From positions 21,475,050-21,539,049 of the forward strand of contig JAOANR010000003.1 in NCBI GenBank assembly GCA_030278955.1: a stretch of 64,000 bases of DNA, written 5' to 3'. Below the pieces are notes generated by a model that made no database searches, was not told the origin of the DNA, and saw only the letters and a program-made list of their open reading frames with translations. Positions 12,089 through 22,757 of this stretch are shown one piece after another. The DNA comes from Hygrophila difformis. Its lineage: Eukaryota; Streptophyta; Magnoliopsida; Lamiales; Acanthaceae. The position numbers were made by a program, and so were the translations under genes. How positions within the stretch are numbered: position 1 is the first letter of the stretch; every line of letters starts with the position of its first letter.

Positions 12089-12346
12089 CTTCTTGTGCCT
12101 TTCCCCCATGCATTAAGGGACGATGTTTGCCATTGTTAACTTTACTTCTTTCGTTTTTGTCTTTTACATATTTTCAAACAATAGTGTACCAAAAAGTTAT
12201 ATTTCAATCTTATTGATTTAGTTTTTAAATATGGTTTTTATCATGGCTAATCACATGTTCACTTGGAGAGATTAAAGTATTTGATTAATGAATTAAATTT
12301 AAGGAATAATAATCCGATTGAACTAAGTGTAATTAATCTCATCATA
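11844..12346. other. AT-rich DNA with an (AAT)n microsatellite at 12010-12088
   Basis: The AAT repeat runs about 78 bases almost without interruption. Nothing else is recognised apart from AT-rich sequence leading to the GC-rich end of the next element. Confidence 0.85.
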
Positions 12347-13358
12347 CAGGTGTTAAAACGGGCCCGGGAGTGAAACATGCCGGCCCGCACGGACCCCCAC
12401 GTTTTTATGGGCTTGAACGGGGCGGGCTCTGAATGCCTAGGCCCAACCCGCCCCACACGCGGGCTGCGAGTTATGCAGGCCGACCCGCGGGTCTTTTAGC
12501 AATTTTTTAAAAAATTAAATTTTTAGTGTAAAAAAATTAAAATTGGTATATATTTTTTCTTGTATAAATTAAGAATGGGAAATAAAGATTTATAATTGAT
12601 ATTTAAAATCATAAATAGTTAAAAGATGTATTTTTGGCATTATATTTACTTTAGTAGTGGGTTTGTTGAAATAATTATTTACTTTATTTACTTTAGTATT
12701 TTTGGCATAATTTTTTATAAAATTAAAAATTTATTAAAATATGTAATACTAAAGATGTGTATTATTTTCTAAAAATATAGTATTGTTCAAAATAAAAGAT
12801 TTATAAGTAATAATTGAGTTGATAAAAATATTGAGTCTGACGGTTGGAGTCTTTAGGAAGTTAAGTTGTTTTGGCATAATTCATTAATTTTATATTTTAA
12901 AAATAAGATATCTGGCAATAAATTATGAAAATTTACTTGCATTCACAAATTTTAATCAATAAATAAAATAACCTAGCTAAAAATATTTAATAAATAAAAT
13001 AATAAGGAATTTTAAACTTAAAAAAAAACCAACACTAATAATATAGATAAGAAGAGAAATATTAGAAAATATGACTATTTTATTACAATTTACAATTTTG
13101 TAAGTAACCGAAATAATTATTTAAATATATATTTGGTGACTATATGGTAAACTTTGAATTAACCGAACAATAATAACTAACATTAAATAAATAGAACAAT
13201 GAGTAAAAAAAATAGAAAAAAAAAAGTCAAAGCCCGTGGGCCGGCCCCCCAGCACGGGTCGAGCCTGCGAAAGTGGGCCATAAAAATTCACGTCCGCCCC
13301 GTATTTTTATCTTGCGGGGTGGGCGGCCCAACGGACCCGGCCCAAATTGACAGCTCTA
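12347..13358. mobile_element. Non-autonomous hAT-like element (probable)
   Basis: Two strongly GC-rich ends face each other across AT-rich DNA: the left starts CAGGTGTTAAAACGGGCC and the right, reverse-complemented, starts TAGAGCTGTCAATTTGGGCC. Ends of the form (C/T)AG...GTNTNAAANNGGGC are typical of plant hAT MITEs, and both subterminal regions are packed with GGCCC/GGGCC motifs. The flanks share ATCAT but I could not fix an 8-bp TSD. The 78-codon frame at 13199 is read across the right end and is not a gene. Confidence 0.55.
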
Positions 13359-13836
13359 ATCATCCATCAAAAGTGAACATGCCATACAGGAAATATACTT
13401 CACTTGATCACCCAATTCACCTTGTGAAAGGCTGATAAACGGGTGTTCATTTAAGCTGAAGACGCTGATTTTCAGTGGAAAAGATGTCCGTTTAAGTTGA
13501 AGATGCTGATTTTAGTATGGTGATTCAATATGATAAACGGGGGAATTATATTCCAAATCTTCATAACAATGACTTTGATGAACACTAGTAGCATTAATAA
13601 AGAGGATATGAAGATGGCAACGCAACATAGGGGTCGGTCACGTCATGAAGACATCGGAAGAAGGATATCAAGTGCGATGGTTCGGCTTCTTCTGGTGCTC
13701 TTACTTTAGTTGAAGTAAATTGTTGATTTCTTTTGGTGGGAAGCTCTCTACTTCCTTTGTTCTATATGTCTCTTGTCTTTTCTATTGTTACGCTGTTTTT
13801 TTCTTTGCTTTGGTCCTGTTGATTTATGTCTGTGTC
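13359..13836. other. Flank interrupted by the Gypsy element; no gene assigned
   Basis: A stretch near 13450-13550 contains two similar 28-base blocks (TTTAAGCTGAAGACGCTGAT and TTTAAGTTGAAGATGCTGAT) and two GATAAACGGG motifs. From about 13690 the sequence is T-rich like a 3' UTR and continues after the Gypsy element at 26736, so the LTR element split a pre-existing unit. No protein can be named. Confidence 0.5.
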
Positions 13837-14514
13837 TGTTGGGGTACAAGAGTAGTGGGCCGAGAAAAAATGATTGGGCCATGTAAAATGGGCCAGAAAG
13901 AGAGTTTGCAAAGAAGGTAGACTCAAAATGGATTGGGCCGAAAGGTAACATGGGCGAATGGGACGAAACAGGGATCCAGGCGAAAGGAGAATTTTAAGGG
14001 CGAGAGATTCAGCCGAAATGAGATCAAAGCAGCCGATATGAAGAGAGTGAAGGTCGGCTCAAAGGAATCGGCCGGAGAGCGGTTACCAAGGCTCCGGCTA
14101 TAAATTGGGGAAGCCATGCACATAATCAAGGGAGACCAATCCAACCCCCCAAATTCCTTTATCAATTTAATTCTTTGTATCTTTACTGCTTTCTTTACAG
14201 CTTTCCTTTACAGTTTTTCCTAGACTTTAACTAAGCTTGTAGCGGTTACTTTTCCAAATCCACCGTTGTTCCTTAGCAACCGGTAGTTTGGTTCCAGTTT
14301 TCCCGGTGAATTCGCCGTTGTTCCTTAACAACCGGTAGATTCCCCATTGTATCTAGTTTGCCATTATAATTTCAATGAATATTCAGTCAAAGTTTGGGCG
14401 TAATTAGTCAAGTTTGGGCACATTATTGTGAATCCGAACCCGTAATCGGTTTGATCCTTTTCCGATAGCCTCCCTTGAGGAGAAAAAGGTCCTTGGCTCG
14501 ACACTAGCCAAACA
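13837..14514 (+). repeat. 5' LTR of the Gypsy element
   Basis: It starts TGTTGGGG and ends AACA, matching the copy at 26051-26730. The U3 part contains many GGGCC/GGCCGA motifs. Near the 3' end two copies of a CCGTTGTTCCTTA block, each followed by an ACCGGTAG segment, form a direct repeat of about 25 bases. Confidence 0.95.
14098..14106 (+). promoter_or_regulatory. LTR TATA box (CTATAAATT)
   Basis: A TATA motif lies about 260 bases into the LTR after a GC-rich stretch. The 3' LTR has CTATAAATA at the corresponding place (about 26314-26322). It would drive the genomic RNA of the element. Confidence 0.7.
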
Positions 14515-14534
14515 GTGGCACGCCCAGTGGGACT
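14515..14534 (+). promoter_or_regulatory. Primer binding site of the Gypsy element
   Basis: Immediately after the LTR terminal CA is GTGGCACGCCCAGTGGGACT, in the position and style of tRNA primer sites of plant Tat-type elements. I do not assign the primer tRNA species. Confidence 0.7.
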
Positions 14535-14538
14535 CAAA

Positions 14539-15704
14539 ATGGCATTCGAGACACATGCAACTCCAGCAGTTAACACGGCGGTAAGGACTGATTTGCCGCC
14601 GATTCAGGAAGAGCACACAGCTGAACCGGGCGAATTCCCCCTAGGATTCCCCGAACCATCAAACTTCCACAATCAGGAGTTTCCGCACGATGATTTAACC
14701 CCGCGGTTCCGTGATCATGTCCAGTATATGGTAGAAGCGGCGGTTACCAATTCCGTTCGGCAGATAGAAGGCAATATTCTGGCAGCGAAGCCAGCAATGT
14801 TTAGAGCCGAATTAGCAAGGAATATGTATCCGATGGGAACACAGAATGCACAGATGGCGCAAAATCCAATGTCTGCGATGCAAATTCTCACAAATTTCAA
14901 CAGCAGGCCTATCGGCCGCCAGGAGGGCAGGGACCACGGCCCTTCGTCCCTCCGCAACAAAGGTACGATCAGCAGCAGAATCAACCACCTCAGCCGGTAG
15001 TGCAACCGCCTGCTCCAGTGGTACAACAACAATATCTACCACAGCAGCCGAATCCGCCACAACTGTTTGATAGAGAACTCATTGCTGAGATCATTCGTAC
15101 ACAATTTGGAAATCTCATCAGCCAAGAGAATAGGCCGATGTATAGGAAGCCTTACCCCGATTACATCGAAGAGCAGTATCCACTGCCTAGAGGAGTGAAG
15201 GTTCCTGATTTTAATACATTCTCAGGAGAGGTCGGCCGATCTACGATAGAACATATTGGCCGATTCACAGCTCAATGCACCCGAATAGCGCAAAATGATT
15301 TTCATAAGTTGATATTGTTCAGCTTATCGTTCACCGGTCCAGCATTCGAGTGGTATATTAATTTGCCAGCAGGATTAGTTAACACTTGGGCCGAAATGGA
15401 GCGGTTATTTCATGACCGATTCTACAACACTAGTCCTGAAGTGTCAGTGGTTGATCTAACATCAACCAAACAGAAGGCGGCGGAATCAGTCACTGAGTTT
15501 ATAGAGAGATTTTATGCCGTTAAATCTCAAATGAAATCAATGCTGCCGGAGCACGAATATATCCAAATCCTGAAGCAGAATCTGAAGTTCGCCATTAACG
15601 ACAGATTGATGGTCACAAGACCCAGGACTGTGGCCGAATTAACGGCCGAGGCTATAAGAATGGAAACTTATTTGGCGGAACAACCGGCTTTTAAATCAAA
15701 CTGA
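14539..15704 (+). pseudogene. Gypsy gag: capsid (Retrotrans_gag domain)
   Basis: Gag packages the element RNA. The first frame (14539-15000) starts MAFETH at the first ATG after the primer site and encodes the N-terminal part. A frame change near 14890 leads into a Gln/Pro-rich linker (FQQQAYRPP) and the capsid domain (15000-15704). That domain holds HIGRFTAQC, FSLSFTGPAFEWYINLP and FHDRFYNTSPEVSV, hallmarks of plant retrotransposon gag. The frame ends in a TGA at 15702-15704 but the same frame continues in-phase beyond it, so this is a nonsense mutation rather than the true end. The upstream in-frame GTG at 14515 lies inside the primer site and is not used as start. Confidence 0.85.
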
Positions 15705-17047
15705 AGTCAAAGTGGCAGATCACAGCCTATCCAGTCGGCCGCATCATTTGCAGAATCCCTGGATAGATGTGAAGTTGAGGAAGAATATAATATGGATGAT
15801 ATTCCTGCCTTAGCCGAAGTAGTAAGGGCTGAATTGGTAATAAAGAAGCCTATGACCTGCCTTGCTCTTCGGCCAGTCAGAGGCAAGGAGAAAGAGGGAG
15901 AAGTCAAGGACGAATCTCAGAGGTTTTATTCTTTCGATCTATCTCAGATGGATGAAATATTTGACTATTGCCAGAAGAATGGCTTATTGGAGTTCAAAGG
16001 AAATCACCCGCAGCCAATCAAAGAGCAACTGGAAGCCGGGTGGTGTAGATTTCACGGATCGGCTACTCATTCTATAGCGGTTTGTGGACATTTCAGAAAG
16101 TTGATCCAGAAGCATGTAGATGATGGGAAATTGAAATTCCCGGACAGACTTATGGCAATTGATAAGAATCTGTTTCCTGTCGCTAATATGGTAATGGTGC
16201 ACCCCGATTAGAACAAGTCTGTACACGATCGTTTGGGGGACCAACCATCATCCAGTAAAAGCTCTGTGCACGATCGGCTAGGAAGTCAGCCATCGGCCCA
16301 GAAGAAGGCAGGAGTGTGGAAACGGTTAGGATCTCCGCAGAAGGGGAAAGAGAAGATCTCGGACGTTTTTGACCGATTGGGAGACTATGAAGTTAAAGAA
16401 TGGATTAAGCAATCGGACAAACCTCAGAAGATGGAATTTAAAGATGAGAGTGAAAGGCCAACGTTGAAGATCATAACCAATGGTTGGGATTCAGAAATGA
16501 AACTGACAACTGATAAAATGAACGGAAAGACTGTGATTCAGATCACAGTTCTCAAAGACGTCGTGTCCCCGGAAATGAAGAAACTCAGAAGGCCACCAGC
16601 GAATACTCAGGTAGGCCGATGGGTTCAGAATTCCCCAAAAAAAAGGCATTTCGGCCAACGCCGATTTGAGAATTCCGCCTGGAGGGCAGGGGATGAAAAG
16701 ACCCCAAGAGGGAAAGGATCATATCGTACCTTCAAACGGAGAATGCAGCAGCTCAAAGCAGCCAAAGCAGATGAGGTAGAAGAGTACGAGATGATGCACA
16801 AGGAGGAAGACTTCCCAGACGATTGCTCTTCATCTGAAAGAAGGATCCTCAATAAAGTATTTTCGACTCGATTGAAATCAGCCGAAAGGAAGAAAGAAAA
16901 GAATGAACCGAAAGAAGGTCAGGATCGGCTGAAGAATAAAACTGAATTTCGGCCAAAAATAATTCAGCCGATAGTGACCAGCCGAAAGCAAAGGAGGAGT
17001 GGAAGCCTAAACCAGTCCGAACTAGGGAATGGAAGCCGAAGACAACC
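15705..17047 (+). pseudogene. Gypsy gag C-terminal region and linker to protease
   Basis: The frame continues after the TGA at 15702 through an acidic segment and a Cys/His segment near 16047-16090 (CRFHGSATHSIAVCGHFRKL), the degenerate knuckle-like motif of Tat gag proteins. It meets an in-frame TAG at 16209-16211. Beyond it is a highly charged linker with two HDRLG repeats and Lys/Arg-rich stretches likely to bind RNA. A frame change near 16980 leads into the protease frame. Function is inferred from position. Confidence 0.7.
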
Positions 17048-17925
17048 ATGGTCCCGAATAGTGACACACTTTCAATCGGGCAGTTCAAGTTCGATTTCGG
17101 GTCTAGTGCAAACATGATAGCGACGGCCACGGCAAGCTGTGAAGAATATTGGTCTGATTCAGAACCAGCTGTGGTCTTTTGTCAGAAGGAAGGAGAGTAT
17201 TTTGGTAAAGAAGAGTCTATAGTGGACTTTTGCTTCGCTAAACTTGAAACACTTCGGCCTGAAGCCGAAGCTGAGAAACCTGTGGAAGAAGGGTATGAAG
17301 CATTTGTCCCCGAAGCTCAGCCAAGCACGATTCTACCTTCGACTGCAAAGATGTCTCAGCATGTGAGGCCTTTGTATGTCAAGGGCTGGGTCAACGGGAG
17401 ACCACTCAGGAGAATGTTCGTCGACGGTGGAGCAACCGTCAACATTATGCCATTATCCACACTAACGAAGATAGGCCGCTCGAAGGATGATTTATTGCCC
17501 ACGAGGATGAAAGTATTAAGTTTTGTGGGAGCACAAACGGCGGCCGAAGGTTGTATTTTGGTGGATGTAACGGTCGGAACGATCTCGATTCCGACTATGT
17601 TCTTTGTAGTGAATGCAGAGGTCTCATATGCGGCCCTATTAGGTGCTGGATCAATATAGCTAGATGTTTACTATCGACACTTCACCAGAAAAGGTTCTGG
17701 AAAAAGGATGGCACAGTCGAAGAAGTGGATGGTGATCAACCTCCGTTTTCAGTCAGCACAGCCGGCCGAATTGATGCGGTGCTATACGAAGCCCATACAA
17801 CCATTCTTAGCGGTGGTAGGGGAACGATACCCGCAGGTCGTTGAATGCAACTGGACAGACTTGGGGTTCGAGGTGAGGTATCAGGCCGACCTACAGCCAG
17901 CCGATGAGAAAAGTAAATAATGGAT
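17048..17925 (+). pseudogene. Gypsy aspartic protease region
   Basis: The retropepsin-like protease processes Gag-Pol. The frame 17048-17659 has VDGGATVNIMP at about 17420, the form of the active-site motif (D-G-G instead of D-T/S-G) common in plant Tat elements, followed by VGTISIPTMFFVV and a YAALLG flap-side block. After 17659 the typical downstream segment (CLLSTLHQK, FSVSTAG) appears scattered over three frames up to about 17925, so several indels have accumulated here. Confidence 0.75.
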
Positions 17926-18047
17926 GAAGAAACCGAGGAAATGGTCGAGTTCGAATCGACCGAACTCGAATCTTCAGGTGAGAAAGCAAGTTGGAGTGAA
18001 CTCATGATATTCCAAAATGAACACCCGATTTCAAAGCTCAAGATCCC

Positions 18048-19670
18048 TTGAAAATGGTCAATGTCGGCACAGATGAGCACCCAAGGGAGATCCCGCTGAG
18101 TGCAAATCTAGATCATCAGACGACAAGCCGATTCAGGGAGGTGTTAATTGAGTTCAAAGACTGTTTCGCATGGGACTACACAGAGATGCCAGGATTAGAA
18201 CGATCAATTGTGGAGCACAGATTACCAACTAAAGAAGGGTTTAGGCCGCATAAACAGCCGGCCAGGAGGGCAGCACCTGAAATAGTCCCGAAAATAAAAG
18301 AAGAATTAGAAAAGTTGTTAGCGGCCGGATTTGTTAGGCCAGCTAAGTATGTAGAGTGGTTATCAAATATTGTTCATGTAATAAAGAAGAATGGGAAATT
18401 GAGAGTTTGTATCAATTTCAGAAATCTTAATATAGTCACTCCTAAAGATGAATACATGATGCCTATTGTCGATTTGTTAATTGATTCGGCCGCAAAACAG
18501 GGGATGTTATCCTTTATGGATGGGTATTCAGTATACAACCAAATCTTTATGGCCGAAGAAGATGTGCATAAAACTGCATTCAGATGCCCTAGAGCTATTG
18601 GGATTTATGAGTGGGTAGTGATGCCATTTGGGTTGAAGAATGCAGGAGCCACGTATCAGAGGGCCATGAATTATGTTTTTCATGATTTAATAGGAGACTG
18701 TGTAGAGGTCTACATCGACGATGTCATGGTCAAATCCAAAGATGTGGAAAGCCATTTGGATGATTTACGAAGAGTATTTGCAAGAATGAGGTTACACGGA
18801 GTTAAAATGAATCCAGCCAAGTGTGCTTTTGGAGTGCAAGTAGGGAATTTTCTTGGGTTCTTGGTACACAACAAAGGCATTGAAGTTGATGCAAACAAAA
18901 CCAAGGCCATCCAGGAAGCTAGGCCTCCACACGATAAGAAGAGTCTGCAAAAATTCCTTGGACAGATCGGTTTCCTGAGACGACTCTTGGCGAATGCGGC
19001 CGGGAAATAGAAACCATTAACCGATCTACTAAGATTGAAGAAAGAAGAGGAATTCAAATGGGGAATCGATCAACATGAAGCCTTCGAACAACTGAAACAG
19101 GCTTTGATAAATCCACCAGTGTTGGTTCCTCCAATTTTGGGCCGACCATTAAAGCTATATATAGCAGCGGCCGAGGAGTCTATTGGAGCATTACTGGCTC
19201 AAGAAGACGAAAAAGGAAGAGATCGGGCGATTTATTACCTAAGCCGAATCCTTAGGGATGCAGAACTAAGATACTCGCCGATTCATAAACTGTGTTTAAG
19301 TCTTTATCATGCATGCCAGAAGCTAGAATATTATATCCAACCAAGGCAAGTGATAGTGGTGGCTTCAGTTGATATAGTCAAAATCTTGATGAATGATCCG
19401 ATCAACAGTAGAAGGATGGCCAAATGGGCCATGAAATTAAACGCATATGATTTGAAATATCAACCACTCAGGGCTATGAAAGGACAAATTGTAGCCGAGT
19501 TTCTGGCCGATCATGCAATACCTTCAATGTCCGACGATATTGAAGAACAAGGTCGGCCGAAAGAGATAGATGAAATAGGAATAGTATATCTACATCCGTG
19601 GGTGATGATGTTTGATGGTTCCAAGGCCGCCTCAGGAGTTGGGGCAGGGTTCACGCTACATATGCCGTAA
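18048..19670 (+). pseudogene. Gypsy reverse transcriptase and first RNase H
   Basis: The RT copies the element RNA into DNA. Visible blocks in order are EWLSNIVHVIKKNGKLRVC, a FMDGYSVYNQI segment, VVMPFGLKNAGATYQRAMN and the catalytic YIDDVMVKS near 18710. The frame stops at TAG 19008-19010 (GK*KPLTDLL), but the same frame resumes as RNase H: FKWGIDQHEAFEQLK, LYIAAAEESIGALLAQED, YYLSRILRDAE, YSPIHKL. A second RNase H starts at PWVMMFDGSKA near 19600 and is broken by a frame change at about 19660. Length and order fit Tat elements. The YIDD residues and most RT motifs are intact. Confidence 0.9.
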
Positions 19671-20046
19671 GGGCAAAATATACAAATACTTCGTACAATT
19701 GCCGAATTCCTATACCAACAACCAAGCGGAATACAAAGCGTTGATTTCGGGGTTACAACGACTGATAGAAGAAGGAATAAAAGCTACTATAATCAAAGGA
19801 GATTCGCAAGTGGTTATTCAGCAGCTGCTAGGAGATTTTTCGGTAAAAAGTTCTCAGTTGATCAGATTGTATGAAGAAGCAATTGGTTTATTGGAAGAAT
19901 TCGACGAGGTACATATTCAATACATCCCAAGGGAAAAGAACGAATTAGCCAACGAATTGGCAAAACACGCAGCCAGATATCGGCTAATGCCGATAGCAGG
20001 GAACGTCAAATACATTTGGCCGAAACGGAAAAGGCCGAATGGATAA
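19612..20046 (+). pseudogene. Second (archaeal-type-like) RNase H of the Gypsy element
   Basis: After the frameshift near 19660 the frame carries NSYTNNQAEYKALISGLQRL (the E of QAEY is catalytic), GDSQVVIQQLLG (catalytic D) and YIPREKNELANELAKHA, the blocks of a complete second RNase H. Its first Asp is in FDGSKA in the preceding frame. A dual RNase H is a diagnostic feature of the Tat/Ogre group. The TAA at the end separates it from the integrase frame. Confidence 0.85.
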
Positions 20047-20575
20047 AAGAGATAGGATGAACATTAGAAGATCCATCCGAAGCTAACCCAGCCGAAAAAT
20101 GGAAGGCAATGGACTACATAATAATAGGAGGATTACTCTTCAAGCGAGCCATCGATGGAGTGCTACTCAGGTGTGTCGGAGAAGAAGATGCTAAAAGAGT
20201 AATGGGAGAAGTGCATGAAGGAATATGCGGCGCACATCGGGCAGGAAAGTCAATGAAATGGAGCATCATTAGGCTAGAATATTATTGGCCGAATATGGGA
20301 ACAGATTGTCCGAAGTATGCCAAAGGGTGCCGTGAGTGTCAGAAGCATGGGCCGATTCAGAAGTTACCGGCCGAAGAGTTACATATAATGATTAAGCCAT
20401 GGCCATTTCGAGGATGGGCTATGGACATCATCGGAAAGATTCATCCCTCTTCTTCAAAAAGGCATGAGTTTGTGCTAGTGGCAACGGATTATTTCACGAA
20501 ATGGGCCGAAGCTCAGGCATATGTTAGCATTTCTCAAGAAGAGGTTATGGAGTTTATTAAGAGACAATTAATCTA
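20047..20575 (+). pseudogene. Gypsy integrase, N-terminal part (before the insertion)
   Basis: The frame from 20109 shows the HHCC zinc-binding domain (HEGICGAHRAGKSM, then CRECQKHG). The start of the catalytic core follows: WAMDIIGKIHPSSSK, and VLVATDYFTKWAEA with the first catalytic Asp. The coding sequence is cut after RQLIY at 20575 by a retrotransposed insertion and resumes at 21124. A short upstream stretch (20047-20108) continues the same protein with a stop near 20057. Confidence 0.85.
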
Positions 20576-21139
20576 TGGCCTATTTGAATCACCGATTGAG
20601 GATCATATGGCCTATTCCTATTTTTGAGAAGTGCGTGCACCTTTTATGTTTTGAGGTCAGTATGGCTTGATATATTCTATGCGGGAAGGATTTGATTTTG
20701 GCTTTGGGGAGACTGCTGTAGAGTCATTGGAAGGGATTATGTGCACAAAGGAATCTGGCATACCGGAGAATTATTAATGGAATCTGGGGCCGACTAAGGA
20801 GGAGAATTATTCACAGGAATCGTGATCTGCGGCTTCATGTTCTGTGGGTTATTAATTCCGCTTTGGTGTTGACAGGACTCAAATCTCTTCTGGTTGATTG
20901 CTGGATTCGTCATGGTGTATGGTCTTGTTTGAGGTCTCCTGTTTCAGTTTCTGCATGAATCGTCTCATGTAGATAAGCTGCTTTGTATTTTGGTCCTATA
21001 ATTATGTCTGTGGAAATGCTGCTGTTGGTGAGATACACTTCCCTCGTAAGGGCTTGTATTTGATGTAGCAGTAGTGCCTTGTCTTTTGGCATATGAAATA
21101 AAGCTCCTTTTACTCTCAAAAAAAGAGACAATTAATCTA
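20559..21139 (+). mobile_element. 547-bp poly(A)-tailed retrotransposed insert inside the integrase
   Basis: The integrase reading is interrupted by 20576-21122, flanked by the perfect 17-bp direct repeat AAGAGACAATTAATCTA (20559-20575 and 21123-21139). The insert ends AATAAAGCTCCTTTTACTCTC followed by an A tail, like plant LINE 3' ends. It is therefore either a 5'-truncated LINE or a processed transcript copied by LINE machinery. No intact ORF is present in it. It postdates the Gypsy insertion. Confidence 0.9.
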
Positions 21140-21872
21140 CAGATTCGGAATCCCACAGACGATTCTAACGGATAAAGGAACAGTATTTATGGGAGAAAAG
21201 GTCAAGGCCTTTGCGGACGAATACGGAATAAAGATCATACACTCGTCATCATATTATCCGCAGGGAAATGGGCAGGTAGAGGCCACAAACAAGCAACTAA
21301 TAGGAATTATAAAGAAGATAATTGAAGATCAGCCAAGGAAGTGGCATGAGAAGTTGCCTGAGGCTTTATGGGCTTATCGGAATGCCAAGACTTCAGCCAC
21401 TGGATTCACGCCATTTCGGCTGACATATGGGATGGACGCAGTACTTCCAACCGAAATAACAGTGCCGACTCTGAGAACAAGTCAAGCAGATTTGATGTCG
21501 GTTGAACAGTATGATCGCTTAATGAAAGATGAGTTATTGGATATCAACTCCGATCGGGTGCAAGCATTTGAAAATTTACAGAAAAATAAAGATATTGTGG
21601 CCGATTGGTATAACAAGAGAATTCGTGTTAAGCGATTTGAAGTTGGCGATTTAGTGTGGAAAGTCATATGGCCACCCAAACAGAAGGATGACCGATTTGG
21701 AAAGTGGAGCCTCAATTGGGAGGGGTCATTTATTGTTCAGACGAAATTACCAAATGGAGCATACATATTGGTGGACGAAAATGGAGAACAAATATCAAAT
21801 CCAGTAAATGCGAGATACATGAAGAATATTATGCTTCAGTTTGGGATTAAACATCAAGCAAACATAAAGTAA
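21124..21872 (+). pseudogene. Gypsy integrase, core and C-terminal part (after the insertion)
   Basis: The catalytic core continues with IPQTILTDKGTVFMGEKVK (second Asp), SSSYYPQGNGQVEATNKQL (catalytic Glu), AYRNAKTSATGFTPFRLTYG and the GDLVWKVIWPPKQ segment of the C-terminal domain, ending at TAA 21870-21872. All three D,D-35-E residues can be located when the two integrase parts are read together. The only gross lesion seen in the integrase is the 547-bp insert and minor breaks at its start. Confidence 0.9.
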
Positions 21873-22757
21873 AGATTTTATTGCATGGACGAACATTACA
21901 AAGAGGAGCTACTTCGGCCGAAGACGGCGTCGATAGTCCGAAATTACAATATACAAGGGAAACGTCCTATTCTATGCTGGCATATACAAGGGAAAGGTCC
22001 TAAGAATGGAAACTGTAGGATTGTATCAAACAACCTAGCCTTGTATAAAGTCGCCAAAATACATCGGCGGAGCCAAATGCGGTGGCGAGACCGCTTATTC
22101 CGAAATAGCACCGCCGATTGACCCAACCACCAAGCCTCAACCTCTGGGAATGCTAAAACGAATAGCACAACGTCCCAGAGGTAGAAGTCAAATTCGAGTA
22201 CAGCCTCCGCACGACCTTAGACGGAAGCATGATGGGTACAGCGAAGCAGTCACCCTAAGCGGTGGAAGGAAAAGAAAGAGGGAGGAACCACTAAAAAAAC
22301 TGGGTTCTTCATTAGACAAGGTCCGACAGGAAAAGATACGCAACCGCAAAGTAGAAAAGAATCATGTTCGCATATCCGTCGAGACCTTCATTTGGAAAAA
22401 CAGTCAAAGATCCTTGCCCATACGAACATGGTAAAAAGGACGTTAGCTGAGCTCGTGCCGCATAAGCCAAAAGTTTTCGTACCACGTCTGGAAATCCTTG
22501 TATAAAGATATCTATCAGAAACCATAGGGGCACCGGAGACAGGGGATCAGGCAAAGAGAAAAGAAGAACCATATTGCTATAAGGAAAAATGAAGAAGTGA
22601 TGGATAGACATTAGGGGAGCCGAGTATTTATAGAAGGAGGATGAATGCTCGGCTAAAGAAATGGTCAATATTAAAAGTTATTTATGGGAAAACGTTACAG
22701 TTGATTCCCGATAAAAGCTGCTGATACTCAGAGATCAGTAATAGAGAAGACCAAAAA
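21873..22757. other. Gypsy internal spacer between integrase and antisense gene
   Basis: No recognisable protein on either strand. It contains repeated GGCCGA/CCGAAG motifs also seen in the LTR and coding parts, and a TATTTATAG motif near 22625. In Tat-lineage elements this place holds a long non-coding region separating pol from additional ORFs. Confidence 0.6.

Noticed and set aside
12347..13358. Exact 8-bp TSD for the hAT-like element
   Set aside because: The flanks share only ATCAT in register with small offsets, so I did not claim a TSD.
13199..13435. 78-codon basic protein at 13199
   Set aside because: It reads through the right end of the hAT-like element and has no homologous motif or gene context.
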